From Deltaproteobacteria bacterium (GTDB lineage Bacteria; Desulfobacterota; Desulfuromonadia; Geobacterales; Pseudopelobacteraceae), in NCBI GenBank assembly GCA_021780495.1, contig JAJXYO010000044.1, forward strand, positions 1 through 57,707: a DNA stretch of 57,707 nt, in the 5' to 3' direction. A program made the translations under genes and the position numbers. How positions within the stretch are numbered: position 1 is the stretch's first letter; each line of letters begins with the position of its first letter. The notes beneath the pieces were generated by a model. That model did no database searches, was not told where the DNA came from, and worked only from the letters and a program-made list of their open reading frames with translations. Below, one piece after another: positions 10,201-17,540 of this stretch.

Positions 10201-10423
10201 GCAGAAACAGAACTGCCATTTGGCCGATTACCCCGAACAGAATGGCAGCCAGGATTGCCATGAAGGCCCGGCGCCGTAGGAATGGAACGGTGTGCCGTAC
10301 ATCTCCGTCCGTGTCTTTCTGCACCAGCGCGGTACGGCTGTAGCCTTGTTGTGCCAGTTCCCGGAGAGCTTTCCGGGCTTCATCGTGCTGTGCAAAATAA
10401 CCAATAAGAATGCCGTCGTCCAC
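1244..10423 (-). CDS. ndvB: Cyclic beta-1,2-glucan synthase (GT84/GH94), 3059 aa
   Basis: This giant inner-membrane enzyme family polymerises UDP-glucose into periplasmic cyclic beta-1,2-glucans, which serve in osmotic adaptation and cell-surface interactions. After a short N-terminal soluble domain come hydrophobic segments near residues 50-110. A glucosyltransferase region follows with an LDSDTQLP motif near residue 775, then more membrane segments. The C-terminal third holds carbohydrate-binding and GH94 phosphorylase-like domains with TGDWNDG near residue 2735, the catalytic Asp motif that sets chain length. The start is GTG at 10423-10421, because the preceding YihY stop overlaps it (TAGTG), which suggests translational coupling. 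The longer open frame upstream of that GTG overlaps yihY and is not coding. The length is at or slightly above the usual 2800-2900 residues. The likely promoter is the sigma-54 core at 11720. Confidence 0.93.
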   Translation of the reverse strand: MDDGILIGYFAQHDEARKALRELAQQGYSRTALVQKDTDGDVRHTVPFLRRRAFMAILAAILFGVIGQMAVLFLQLPLRFSLWGLSTSLAFSMSGALFGVLTTLLWLRRSRHGVDPGVIRDYARWLVSGESVLILQAPVESLQRPVASLRESGDPPPALFIIHPKRERRTETRSLAAKLSPLQIQEHAQRHAREQQVDAQPKHTAELLKRLKQSRYWVRRICADLTAASRLEQKATPAADWILDNEYILEGNASDVLLNLPRRFYRQLPTLASDPFRGMPCIYALARNLVSHTELRLDRENILTFIEAHQSVRTLTIGELWAMPQMLRIALIESIQSLAFTALADLRERQLADFWANRLITANRRDPNQLFVILAELARTEANPSTFFGVQLIGLLYDEEAALSPVKSWLERTLKNPLHEFNLRELNRQTREQISCGNAFTSLRQLALLDWREIFEHLSRVEQTLRRDPSGIYAQMDFATRDRCRRAVEELAHACGQTEEQVAEDCIKLATQAGHNATSDERRHHAGTWLIGEGRRELVRRLACRETQRQRTLAWIYRHHTGCYTFGIAGFSVLFIAVIATFGQSGTPPALRIGLLVLLLIPVSQLAIEVLNYLVTRFLPPRPLPKMDFEESGIPDAFRTLVVVPMMLANAETVRAEVEKLEIRYLANKEANLLFSLFSDYTDSDTLAREDDNLLLQVAILSLTELNQRHGGERFFLFHRERSWSETEQKFIGWERKRGKLEELNRLIDGTRSATAAPLVYLGDAHALMDVRFIITLDSDTQLPHSTARRMVETLAHPLNQPRFDASGRVMAGSYTVIQPRVSPTLASTSVSIFSRLFADAVGIDPYSQAISDVYQDLSGEGSYHGKGIYDVRAFSRVLAGRFPEEWVLSHDLIEGAHVRVGLASDIELYDEFPQGYQSYSSRYHRWIRGDWQIAGWIFSTVPHVSGGRSANPLSLFSRWKILDNLRRSLVPAGSIALLIASWFMSPRLSGIATLIVGMQLLFHPLAQPFTMATTRKGLRYFSPSKLLHDLLRATTDAALLPHQAAVSLDAIVRVWYRRMVSRRNLLEWTAQATHWSASRRQPLFVASLALGSFFSASVGGAVWFVKPDSLPQATPWLVLWFLSPLLGWLLNLRPVESLQPHPLPETDRRFLRQVARRTWRYFSSFVNVRTSWLPPDNYQIAHQNRLAMRTSPTNIGLWMTSVLGAHDSGYLTVTQVIERLTASMTAIDQLERHEGHLLNWYDIQNLTPLEPRYVSTVDSGNLLGALWALEQGLEELLYAPLMDAKAFTGLADTGEILKQGAAAEGIACPYRQPLEQLLMEWHAPPPSLVELLCLQRSEALTIRSVVAAAETAPWGAELEQQVSAWLQNTERYLSWVEILAEKSAAELGPLGSEALHAIQQDLTRAPSLHGLAHGQTACIPLLARIRVELSAADAPLAEWLDRVVAAFSTSQWLAGETLDAAERLIAAVRSLSAGMNMRFLYDPRRKLFAIGFNVSTNVLDASSYDLLASEARLGSFLAIARGDVPLEHWFSLGRPYGAIGRQRVLLSWTGTMFEYLMPLLFQCSYRNSLLDKATREAVAVQIAYGRKRCVPWGISESAFADLDLAKTYQYKAFGVPELGLKRGLEQQQQLVVAPYATLLALDVAPVEAVRNLKKLAGMGMLADYGYYEAMDFSRLTQRAALSHALKRGVIIEAYMAHHQGMAFLALTNFLHGNPFTRRFHSDPRVRAFEALLQERIPVLPPLQLIPLRKSEPVLQCEDLVAPAGITFTTPHTATPRSLLLSNGRYGVMVTNSGGGYSQWGGQELTRWRADSTCDGHGTFCYIHEADQDRIWSTTWHPTGGTVKTYSVDFAIDRAVFRRVDSGIHTETTVIVSPEDDLEVRLITLVNHSSRTRRLNLTSYVELSMAPHNADRQHPAFNKLFIQTEALPGQQALLAHRRPRSEDDPPLFVGHCFAQEPGEDTPGQDQDWQFETDRKQFIGRGRTMANPMGAVQALGNSQGFVLDPMLGVRRSLVLEPGQRTRFSLVLAAGESREQVVLLLDKYSDRHATERAMDFAWGSAQQQLQLLHIQPDEARRFQQLASHLLFPSHLLRAPAERLECNRKGQSGLWPYAISGDLPIALVTIGDTRGINLVRQMLQAHTYWRMHGLSTDLVILNEEAGSYERPLHERLEQLVQAHTVSAATDRAGGIFLKSAAQIPEADQNLLKATASVVLVAERGTLPQQLGVAVEPPELVERLARKHAPREPSATLPFMELNYFNSLGGFTQDGSEYAIYLGPGTNTPAPWVNVIANPAFGFLVSESGSGFSWFGNSQRNRLTGWSNDPVLDPASEALYIRDEESGLFWSPTAAPVREETAYRARHGAGYTIFEHNSNGIEQELTVFVPVDQNGGDPVKLQRLRLTNASSRRRRLSVTYYVELTLGENRETSQMHIITNWDAEAQALFAHNHYHPEYGERVAFVAMAPQVDSYGGDRGAFIGRNRSLAHPEAMELTRLSKRTGAGLDPCGVLRVFIEMAPGEVRDIACLLGQAGSEADARRLVLDYREDEALENALQRSRAWWDALLGTIEVHTPELSADLMINRWLQYQTLSCRIWGRSAFYQSGGAFGFRDQLQDVMAMLYAIPEIARQQILLAASRQFSEGDVQHWWHPPAGAGIRSRISDDLLWLPYVVAHYVRTTGDAGILHAEIPFLAAPLLTDDQHELFSTPEVTFERATLFEHCCRAVSRGLTIGPHGLPLMGTGDWNDGLNLAGAGGKGESVWLAWFLCELLQGMSELASLLQQPELERTYQEQRSALIRRTEMAGWDGEWYLRGTFDDGSPLGSAANQEARIDSLPQSWAWLSGAADPARAEQALESAWTHLVRQDEGLVQLFDPPFDISQPSPGYIKGYPPGVRENGGQYTHAALWMAMAMARKGDGDRAVQLLRMLNPIEHARDAEAVWQYGVEPYVVAADVYRLPDRVGQGGWSWYTGSAAWMYRAWIEEVLGLQVRGEQLRMHPVIPAAWPGFSLSYRHGEAVYAIQVENPHGCQCGISWLEMDGQRMVGAVIALERKLVKHRIVVMMGNMG

Positions 10424-11328
10424 TAAGTGTCCTTTTCTCGCTCCGTAGTCCAATGTTTCTGTCCGACAGATGCATCGGGTTTGCGTTCCAGTTCTGCAAT
10501 AACCTGGGCGCCCAGGAGCAGGATTATCGCAACGACTTCGATACTGATCAGAGCCACCACGGTCATGGCGATGGAGCCATAGATGATGTTTACCGTGGTG
10601 ACGGTCGCGTAATACCAGATCAACACGCGCCGCGTTATCTCCCACAACACCGCCGCCGTTACCCCGCCGACCAGCGCGTGACGAAATTTGACCCGTTTCA
10701 CCGGCATAACCAGATAGATGGACGTAAACATGAGGATCTCGCCGATGATCCCCAGGATATACAGGGAAACCCAGGTGGCGATGCCCGGGTCCAGACTCCA
10801 GCCGAAAACTGTCACCTGACTGCTTTCCACCGATTCGATTGCAGCCACAATTACCGAGACCAGCAGAACGGCCAGGCCCATCACAAAAATGTACACATAG
10901 GGAATAATGACCGACATGAACAATTTGCGCCGCTGAATCCTGACCTGTTGATAAAAAATCACCGACATGGCGTTCTCAAGCATGGAAAAAGCTGTGGAAC
11001 TGAAAAACAGCATGCCGAGAAAGCCAATGATACCGACGACCTTGCGGTGCTCAAGGAATGCGGTTGCCTGTGCGGTCAAGGTGGCCGCATAGCCCGGGAT
11101 CACCATCGCCAGATAGGTTGACAAGGTGAGGATCAGCTGATGCTCGTCGATAAAATTCGTAAGCACAACCAGGGTAATGATTGACAGCGGTACAATAGAC
11201 AACAGGGTGTAGTAGGCGACAGCGCCGGCCAAAAGCAGCCCCTGGTTGCGCATGAAAGCGCGCATGACCCGCAACGGGAAGTCGAAGCTGCGAAACAACG
11301 ATCGATAGGTATCCTGGCGCTTTTCCAT
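10423..11328 (-). CDS. yihY: YihY/UPF0761-family inner-membrane protein
   Basis: This 301-residue protein has about six hydrophobic segments and belongs to the YihY (formerly 'ribonuclease BN') family. The GAVAYYTLLSIVPL motif near residues 35-48 is characteristic of it. The biochemical role of the family is not established. ATG at 11328 follows the VIT remnant by 12 bp, and the stop codon overlaps the GTG of the glucan synthase, so the two are co-translated. Pairing a YihY protein with a membrane glucan synthase suggests a shared role in envelope or osmotic homeostasis (inference). Confidence 0.9.
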   Translation of the reverse strand: MEKRQDTYRSLFRSFDFPLRVMRAFMRNQGLLLAGAVAYYTLLSIVPLSIITLVVLTNFIDEHQLILTLSTYLAMVIPGYAATLTAQATAFLEHRKVVGIIGFLGMLFFSSTAFSMLENAMSVIFYQQVRIQRRKLFMSVIIPYVYIFVMGLAVLLVSVIVAAIESVESSQVTVFGWSLDPGIATWVSLYILGIIGEILMFTSIYLVMPVKRVKFRHALVGGVTAAVLWEITRRVLIWYYATVTTVNIIYGSIAMTVVALISIEVVAIILLLGAQVIAELERKPDASVGQKHWTTEREKDT

Positions 11329-11340
11329 AGGTGACAGCTG

Positions 11341-11502
11341 CTACATGACAGCGCCGGACAGTCTGCCGACACCCGCCACCAGGCCGGCTATGCCAACGGC
11401 CAGACTTGCGATCGGGATGATACCGTCATTCGCGCCAAGCACCGCCGCGCGCAACCATCCGATCCGGCTGGTTTTGTGGGACTCTCTATGGCTATGTGTC
11501 AT
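11341..11502 (-). pseudogene. VIT/CCC1-family transporter gene, truncated to 53 codons
   Basis: ATG at 11502 has a strong AAAGGAGACC leader. The peptide begins MTHSHRESHKTSRIGWLR and continues AAVLGANDGII, the N-terminal signature of VIT1/CCC1 iron/manganese transporters. In the family this region runs on through five membrane helices. Here it jumps to AGLVAGVGRLSG and stops, which looks like an internal deletion plus loss of everything downstream. It sits at the head of the yihY-ndvB operon, and the sigma-54 core at 11720 points at it. It could survive as a one-helix peptide, but a decayed gene is more likely. Confidence 0.7.
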
Positions 11503-11719
11503 CTTCAGGGTCTCCTTTCCGGCCATCGGACGCATCAGGGGCAGCGGGTCTTTTGTTGAAGTACCATTAACCCACGTCGCGAATGCCAGACCGTGGCAAG
11601 CCAAGCCGCCGTGTCTATCAATGGTACCAATATGTTCCGGGAATTCTGCATAATGCTGATGTGCGTGCACACCGTTCATGGAATCATGCGCTGCTCAAAT
11701 CACTTTTCGAGGTTACTCT

Positions 11720-11734
11720 ACAACTAACGTGCCA
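11720..11734 (-). promoter_or_regulatory. Sigma-54 -24/-12 promoter, module copy 2
   Basis: The minus strand reads TGGCAC-GTTAG-TTGT. The -24 element is perfect; the -12 element has T for C at its last base, which should weaken it. It points at the VIT remnant, yihY and ndvB. The gene-free stretch 11502-11928 is explained by the leader and this module. Confidence 0.7.
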
Positions 11735-11761
11735 CCGAACCTGTGCAGGTGTCGTGAGTAT

Positions 11762-11868
11762 CGAGGCGCTGATTTTGCCGGCTCAGGTCGCAATGGCGTG
11801 CGTGAGGTGATCGGAAAGCCTTCGCCGTTATCCGTCACGCCTAACGTAACTGTTATATATGGCGGATT
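11762..11868 (-). promoter_or_regulatory. IHF-like site and UAS, module copy 2
   Basis: The IHF-like motif AATCAGCGCCTCG is at 11774-11762, 28 bp from the core. The UAS spans about 11830-11868 with both arms present: AATCCGCCATATATAACAG, then GTTACGTTAGGCGTGACGG on the minus strand. It lies close to the 3' end of the activator gene that starts at 13658. Confidence 0.75.
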
Positions 11869-11927
11869 GCTGTTGTGTGGGGAGCGGGGAGTTGTCTTCG
11901 TATCGCACTGCCGCGATATGCTCAGAT

Positions 11928-13658
11928 TTACTGCCGTGCGATGCCGTATTTCCTCATCCGGGCGCGCAGGGTGCTGGCATTGAGGCCGAGGAGGAGCGCT
12001 GCCCCCTTTTGTCCCTCAACGCGCCAGCCGGTTTTCTGGAGCACCTGCAGGATATGGTCGCATTCCAGTTCGACCAGGGCTTTGACGACCTGCCCGCCCG
12101 GTTCGTCATCACCTGTGCCGGCCGTATCAAAGTGGTCCAGGACCTGCAGCGAGGTGCCCTGGCTGATGATGACGGCCCGCTCGATGATACTCTCCAGCTC
12201 GCGCACGTTGCCGGGCCAGTGGTATTCCTGCAGGGTGTTCAGGGTATCCTTTGAAACGCTCTCGATCCGCTTGCCGATTTTCTTGTTGAACTTGGCGACA
12301 AAATGATTGACGAGCAAGGGGATATCGTCCCGGCGCTGCCTCAGTGGCGGCATCGTGATCGGGAACACATTCAGCCGGTAAAACAGATCCTCGCGGAAGG
12401 TGCCCTTCTGGACCTCGGCCTTCAGATCCCGGTTGGTGGCCGCGATAATCCTGACATCGGTCTTGATGGTGCGGGGACTGCCCAGACGTTCGAACTCGCC
12501 ATCCTGAATCACCCGCAGCAACTTGCTTTGCAGCTCCAGCGGCATCTCGCCGATCTCATCCAGGAAGATGGTGCCGCCGTCGGCCAGCTCAAAGCGTCCG
12601 ATCTGGCGGGCGTCCGATCCGGTGAACGCACCCCGTTCCCGCCCGAACAGCTCGCTTTCCACCAGGCTGGCCGGCAGGGTCGTGCAGTTGACCGTTATCA
12701 GGGGCCGGGCCTTGCGGCTGCTGCTGCTATGGATGGCGCGGGCCACCAGCCCCTTGCCGGTGCCGGTTTCGCCCAGCAGCAGAATGGTAGCGTTCATGGG
12801 GGCAACCTGTTCGATCTGCGTAAATACCCGTAAAATCAGAGGGCTTTGGCCGATGATCTCGCCGAAGTTGTCGCGCTGGTCAACCTCCTGCTGCAGGTAG
12901 ATGTTCTCGGCCTGGAGCCGGTCTTGCAAACCTTTCAACTCGGCACACGTCAGGCTCAGCGCCTCCTCTGCCTTCTTGCGTTCCGCTATTTCCCGGGTGA
13001 GCTGCTTGTTCACCCGGGTCAACTCGCTGGTGCGCGCCGTCAGCTCTTTCGTCCGTTCTTGTACGGTCAGCTCCAGGTTGTCATGGGCCTTGAGCAGCTT
13101 GTCTTCCAGCTCTTTGCGGACGGTGATGTCAGCGAGTACGGTAAGGATAGATCCTTTCCCGTTTTCGACCGTGACCGGTACGCTCCTGAGTTGGCCATAT
13201 AACACCGTGCCGTTGCTCCTGGTGAGTTTGATTTCGCATCGCAGCAGGCCCTGTCGCTGCAGAACCAGGCTGAGGTGGCTGAAAAAAACCTCTCTCCCGT
13301 CTGCATCGGCAACCAACATGCTGAATGGTCTTCTGAGCAGCATTTCACGTTCAATTCCCATCATGTGCGCAGCGGTAAGATTTGCCTCCAGCACCACTCC
13401 GTCTTCATTAAAGGTAAAATAGGCGACGGGGGCAAAGTCATAGAGTTCTAAATATTTATTCCGCGACAGCTCCAGCTCTTTCTGGGCCTGCCGCAACTCA
13501 TCGTTCTGCATTTCCAGCTCAATTTGGTGAACCTCGAGTTCATGGACGAGTTTCCGGGACTCCTGCATGGCCCGAGGGGCGGGATACACACTCGCTTCTG
13601 AGTTGCTGTGTACGTTGTTGTCCGCGGATAACAGGCTTTTGTCTTTGCCGGTTTTCAT
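11928..13658 (-). CDS. Sigma-54-dependent activator with PAS input (activator 1)
   Basis: This 576-residue bacterial enhancer-binding protein has an N-terminal coiled coil (LVHELEVHQIELEMQN), a PAS domain near residues 75-190, a second coiled coil, a sigma-54 AAA+ domain and a FIS-type helix-turn-helix at the C-terminus (ALLLGLNASTLRARMRKYG). Walker A is GETGTGKG near residue 296 and Walker B is FLDEIGE. The loop that contacts sigma-54 is GAFTGS, not the usual GAFTGA. There is no receiver domain, so activity is probably set by a PAS ligand or a partner. The start at 13658 has a weak ribosome binding site; in-frame ATGs at 13745 and 13757 are alternatives. The AAA+ and DNA-binding DNA is nearly identical to activators 2 and 3, so all three probably bind the same UAS. 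Confidence 0.92.
   Translation of the reverse strand: MKTGKDKSLLSADNNVHSNSEASVYPAPRAMQESRKLVHELEVHQIELEMQNDELRQAQKELELSRNKYLELYDFAPVAYFTFNEDGVVLEANLTAAHMMGIEREMLLRRPFSMLVADADGREVFFSHLSLVLQRQGLLRCEIKLTRSNGTVLYGQLRSVPVTVENGKGSILTVLADITVRKELEDKLLKAHDNLELTVQERTKELTARTSELTRVNKQLTREIAERKKAEEALSLTCAELKGLQDRLQAENIYLQQEVDQRDNFGEIIGQSPLILRVFTQIEQVAPMNATILLLGETGTGKGLVARAIHSSSSRKARPLITVNCTTLPASLVESELFGRERGAFTGSDARQIGRFELADGGTIFLDEIGEMPLELQSKLLRVIQDGEFERLGSPRTIKTDVRIIAATNRDLKAEVQKGTFREDLFYRLNVFPITMPPLRQRRDDIPLLVNHFVAKFNKKIGKRIESVSKDTLNTLQEYHWPGNVRELESIIERAVIISQGTSLQVLDHFDTAGTGDDEPGGQVVKALVELECDHILQVLQKTGWRVEGQKGAALLLGLNASTLRARMRKYGIARQ
12150..12800 (-). repeat. Activator AAA+ repeat, copy A
   Basis: This coding segment of activator 1 is almost base-for-base identical to 40730-41380 and very similar to 47175-47830. 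In a 240-base stretch read side by side with copy B I saw about one difference. All copies share the same orientation. The identity exceeds what protein conservation requires, which suggests recent duplication or gene conversion. Confidence 0.85.
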
Positions 13659-13823
13659 GTTGAACGCTCTCGTGCCACATCTGACTGCCATGCCGGTGGC
13701 ATGGCAGATTTCCTGCTGCGAGCAGAGAATGATGAGTGACTTCATAACTTTTAACACACAATCGCTATAAATCCAGTTGCTAACAAATAATGCCGCATTC
13801 AGCGCCTAACTCACCACCGCAAC

Positions 13824-13930
13824 ATCCGCACAATATGACAGATTGTGCCATACCTGACGGCTTCCGCAGACGGCCTCCCGTTTTTGTTCCACGCGCTTGA
13901 TTCGTATTGCGCTTTATAATCGAATGGTTA
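13824..13930 (+). promoter_or_regulatory. UAS and IHF-like site for the UspA promoter
   Basis: The UAS at 13824-13864 reads ATCCGCACAATATGACAG, then ATTGTGCCATACCTGACGG and CTTC, full-length collinear with the other UAS copies. The IHF-like motif AATCGAATGGTTA is at 13918-13930. Both lie at the same distances from the core (about 94 and 27 bp) as in the minus-strand modules. Nothing else was recognised in 13659-14066. Confidence 0.75.
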
Positions 13931-13956
13931 CGTTCTCTGTTGCTGCGGAATTTCTC

Positions 13957-13971
13957 TGGCGCACTATTTGC
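13957..13971 (+). promoter_or_regulatory. Sigma-54 -24/-12 promoter for the UspA/ATPase operon
   Basis: The sequence TGGCGC-ACTAT-TTGC, followed by T, fits the consensus with one change in the -24 box. It lies 96 bp upstream of the ATG at 14067. The correctly spaced IHF-like site and UAS upstream support it. Confidence 0.8.
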
Positions 13972-14066
13972 TCCCTCCCTGTCATTGAGCAAATTGCAGG
14001 GCCGGTTATACTGCTACCTCTGAAAGGAAAGGCACTGTTTGATCTGACTACGTTAGATGGTGTCAT

Positions 14067-14870
14067 ATGGCTGCCATGAGCTACCGCACAATAGTTTCAG
14101 TCATCAACGAACACACCGCATCTACCGTAACCGCCCGCTATGCCATCGCGCTGGCGGCAGCATGCAAGGCCGGGCTTGTGTTGTATGCCGCCGGTGATGA
14201 TGGCAGTGACGAGGCCAGCCTCCAGCGTACCGCCCGCCATCAGGATCACCTCTACGCTGTGGCCTCCGAGCTGGGGATCCCCGTGGCCAGGATAACCGGG
14301 ATCGGGAACGTCAGCAAGCTGCTGCCCGAATGGCTGCAGGCGGAAAAAGCCGATCTCGTCCTGTATCCCATGATACCCGATAAACGTTACGGTACCGTCT
14401 TGCAGCGACAAACCATTCGCCACATTCTGCGGACAATCAGGACAGACCTGGCCATCATGCGGGTCATCACCATGGCCAAACCGCACCCCGGACATATCCT
14501 GGTGCCGCTTGGCAAGGTTATCGACGACAATGGACGCCGCCTGATGTTTATTGCCGAACTGGCCAAGAGTTTCCAATCACAGGTCACATTGTTTCATCTG
14601 TCCGCCGAGCGCGATTCAAAGGGGATGCCGGACGATATCATCCAGTTTGGGAAACAGTTGCGGGAGGAGCACGTTACGGTTCTTGAACGACGCGGCAGGG
14701 GAGATTTAGGTCGAGCCATAACGGTGGAAGCGATCACTCGCCACAACGATCTAGTCGTGCTGGGTGCGACTGGACGCGGTGCCTTACGAAGACTGCTATT
14801 CGGCAATCCGGCAGGCGATATCATGCACAAGCCGCCCTGTAACACCATCCTGTTCCAGGCTGCGCGGTGA
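14067..14870 (+). CDS. Tandem universal stress protein (UspA family)
   Basis: This 267-residue protein contains two Usp folds. The second (about 145-267) ends with the ATP-binding signature G-A-T-G-R-G-N8-FGNPAG; the first is more degenerate. Universal stress proteins accumulate under starvation and envelope or energy stress and are usually cytoplasmic. ATG at 14067 is used here; ATG at 14076 (MSYRTIV) is an alternative, and neither has a strong ribosome binding site. The stop codon abuts the ATG of the cation ATPase, so the two form an operon behind the sigma-54 core at 13957. The protein may regulate the adjacent pump (inference). Confidence 0.9.
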   Translation: MAAMSYRTIVSVINEHTASTVTARYAIALAAACKAGLVLYAAGDDGSDEASLQRTARHQDHLYAVASELGIPVARITGIGNVSKLLPEWLQAEKADLVLYPMIPDKRYGTVLQRQTIRHILRTIRTDLAIMRVITMAKPHPGHILVPLGKVIDDNGRRLMFIAELAKSFQSQVTLFHLSAERDSKGMPDDIIQFGKQLREEHVTVLERRGRGDLGRAITVEAITRHNDLVVLGATGRGALRRLLFGNPAGDIMHKPPCNTILFQAAR

Positions 14871-17540
14871 ATGTCCATGAACGTTCAAAGTCTTTCCCAT
14901 GATGAAGTCTTCTCAACACTGCTCAGCACTCCTCAGGGGATTACGGCTGAAGAGGCAACGCGACGAGCGGCTGAATATGGTCTCAATGAGATCAAGGAGG
15001 TACATGGCCGCCCCATGATTGTGCGTCTGGCGGCCCAATTCACCCATTTCCTGGCTCTGCTGCTCTGGTTTGCCGCCGCCCTCTGCTTTCTGTCGGAATA
15101 CCTTCACCCCGGCGAAGGTCTGCTGCGTCTCGGCATAGCCATTCTGACCGTTATCTTCATCAACGCCATCTTCACCTTTATTCAGGAATACCGTACCGAA
15201 AAGGCGATTGAGGAACTTCGCAAGATGCTGCCCTTCCGGGTTGTCGTGATCAGGAGCGGAACCGAGCTTGACATCGATGCAGTGGAGATTGTACCGGGAG
15301 ATCTGGTGCTGCTGCGGGAAGGCGACAAGGTGCCCGCCGACGCGCGGGTCGTGGAAACAAGCCGGCTGACCGTCAACAACGCGCTCTTGACCGGTGAATC
15401 AGATTCCCATCAGCTCACCGCTGCAGCCTGCGAGGGCGAGCTGCTTGAAAGCGGAAATCTGGTGTTCGCAGGTACGCTTGTGGTGAGCGGCAGCGGCAAG
15501 GCCGTTGTCTATGCGACCGGTATGGCGACGGAGTTCGGCAAGATCGCACAGATAACCGGCACGGTCGTGGAGGAGGCCAGTCCGCTCCATATCGAGATCA
15601 CCAGGGTCAGCCGCATCGTCGCCATCATTGCAGTCTCCTGCGGCGGCTGTTTCTTCCTGATCGGCGGTTTGGTGGGACGCGGATTCTGGGCCAACTTTCT
15701 GTTTGCCATTGGCATCATCATCGCCACCGTACCGGAAGGACTGCTACCGACCGTAACCCTTTCGCTGGCCATGGGGAGCAAACGCATGGCCCGGCGGAAT
15801 GCGCTGGTAAAAAACCTGAATGCTGTGGCGGCGCTCGGCACGGTTGACCTGATCTGCACCGATAAGACCGGCACACTGACTCAAAACCAGATGACCGTCA
15901 AGACATCCTGGAGCCCGGATGACAAGGCTGCAATGGCCTGCACGGTTGCCCAACTCTGCAACAATGTAAGCGTGACCCGGGAGGCGGTCAAGGGTGACCC
16001 GACCGAGACGGCGCTCTACAGCTATGCGGTCAGTCAGGGCGCCGTAACAGGTGAACGGCTGGGCGAAACCCCGTTCGATGCCGACAGGAAACGGATGGCC
16101 ACCCTCCACCGGATCGATGGGAAGTTGTTCGTACTGGTCAAAGGGGCAGGTGAAAGCGTGCTGCCGATCTGCACATCGCTCTGCCAGACCGGCTCGACCA
16201 GCATTGCGCTGACCGGCGCCACCATGGCAGAACTCCAGGACAGGCTGCAGACCATGGCCTCTGAGGGGCTTCGGGTGATCGCACTGGCGTTTCGGGAATT
16301 GAAGGACGTTCCCGCAGGGGAAATCCCGGAAGAGGATCTTACCTTTGCGGGATTTATGGGGTTGCTTGACCCGCCACGTTCTGAAGTGCCGCAGGCCCTG
16401 AAGGCGTGCCGCAGCGCAGGGATAAAGGTCATCATGATAACGGGAGATGCCGGACCCACCGCAGCAGCCATCGCCCGGGATATCGGCTTGATAACGGGCG
16501 ATCCGGTCATCATCGAGGGGCGTGCGTGCGCCGCCATGCCGGATGACCTGTTGCGTGAAGAGCTGAAAAAGGAGAATCTGCTCTTCGTTCGCATGTCGCC
16601 CCAGAACAAGATGCATGTCGTCAGTCTGTTGATCGAGGAAGGACATCGGGTCGCTGTTACCGGAGATGGCGTCAATGATGCGCCGGCGCTAAAAAAGGCC
16701 CATGTCGGCATTGCCATGGGACTGACTGGGACCAGTGTTGCCCGCGAGGCGGCGGACATTGTGCTTCTTGATGATAATTTTGCCTCCATCGTCAATGCCA
16801 TAGAGGAAGGGCGCGCAGTCTTCGAGAATATCAGGAGCTTCATCACCTACATCTTCGCCTCCAACATAGCGGAGTTGATCCCTTTTATTGGTTATATCCT
16901 GTTTGGTATCCCCCTGCCGCTTACCATCATGCAGATTTTGGCGGTGGACCTCGGTACCGACATGTTTCCGGCGCTGGCCCTCGGTGCGGAGAGACCGTCG
17001 CCGGACATCATGCAGCGGCCTCCCCGGCCAAAATCCGAGCATCTTCTCACCACGGGAGTGCTTGTAAGGGGATATCTTTATCTGGGGCTGTGGGAGGCTC
17101 TTGCCGGGATGAGTGCCTACTTCTATGTCATGTATGCAGGAGGCTGGCGCTGGGCCCAGCCGCTGGCATCTACGGCTACGCTCTACCTGCAGGCTACCAC
17201 GGCCTGTCTCGCCGGTATTGTAGCGGCACAGATCGCCAACGCCTTGGCCTGCCGTTCACCCAACGTTTCCGTCTTCAGCCTGGGGCTCTTTTCAAACCGG
17301 CTGGTGCTGGCAGGGATTGCCACCGATGTGTTGCTGGCGGCGTTCATCGTCTACACACCGCTTGGCAACTCCCTGTTCGCCTCTGCCCCCATCGGTGTAG
17401 ATGTATGGCTGCTGCTGATCCCGTTTGCGGTCATGTTGCTGGCCACTGATGAAACACGAAAATACGTTGTTAAACGTGCTAAGGTCCTGACATCGGCTCA
17501 ACAGCAAGCCATGGGGCAACGACAGGGGGCCAAGCTGTGA
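14871..17540 (+). CDS. P2-type cation-transporting ATPase
   Basis: This 889-residue P-type ATPase has an N-terminal cation-ATPase domain, TGES in the actuator domain near residue 175, PEGL in the fourth membrane helix, the phosphorylation motif DKTGTLT near residue 330, and GDGVNDAPAL near 600. C-terminal membrane helices follow. The sequence after PEGL (LLPTVTLSLAMGSKRMARRN) resembles Ca2+ and Na+/K+-type P2 pumps rather than heavy-metal P1B pumps, and there is no N-terminal metal-binding CXXC domain. The ion cannot be fixed from sequence alone. It starts at the base after the UspA stop codon; ATG at 14877 is an alternative start. Confidence 0.92.
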   Translation: MSMNVQSLSHDEVFSTLLSTPQGITAEEATRRAAEYGLNEIKEVHGRPMIVRLAAQFTHFLALLLWFAAALCFLSEYLHPGEGLLRLGIAILTVIFINAIFTFIQEYRTEKAIEELRKMLPFRVVVIRSGTELDIDAVEIVPGDLVLLREGDKVPADARVVETSRLTVNNALLTGESDSHQLTAAACEGELLESGNLVFAGTLVVSGSGKAVVYATGMATEFGKIAQITGTVVEEASPLHIEITRVSRIVAIIAVSCGGCFFLIGGLVGRGFWANFLFAIGIIIATVPEGLLPTVTLSLAMGSKRMARRNALVKNLNAVAALGTVDLICTDKTGTLTQNQMTVKTSWSPDDKAAMACTVAQLCNNVSVTREAVKGDPTETALYSYAVSQGAVTGERLGETPFDADRKRMATLHRIDGKLFVLVKGAGESVLPICTSLCQTGSTSIALTGATMAELQDRLQTMASEGLRVIALAFRELKDVPAGEIPEEDLTFAGFMGLLDPPRSEVPQALKACRSAGIKVIMITGDAGPTAAAIARDIGLITGDPVIIEGRACAAMPDDLLREELKKENLLFVRMSPQNKMHVVSLLIEEGHRVAVTGDGVNDAPALKKAHVGIAMGLTGTSVAREAADIVLLDDNFASIVNAIEEGRAVFENIRSFITYIFASNIAELIPFIGYILFGIPLPLTIMQILAVDLGTDMFPALALGAERPSPDIMQRPPRPKSEHLLTTGVLVRGYLYLGLWEALAGMSAYFYVMYAGGWRWAQPLASTATLYLQATTACLAGIVAAQIANALACRSPNVSVFSLGLFSNRLVLAGIATDVLLAAFIVYTPLGNSLFASAPIGVDVWLLLIPFAVMLLATDETRKYVVKRAKVLTSAQQQAMGQRQGAKL

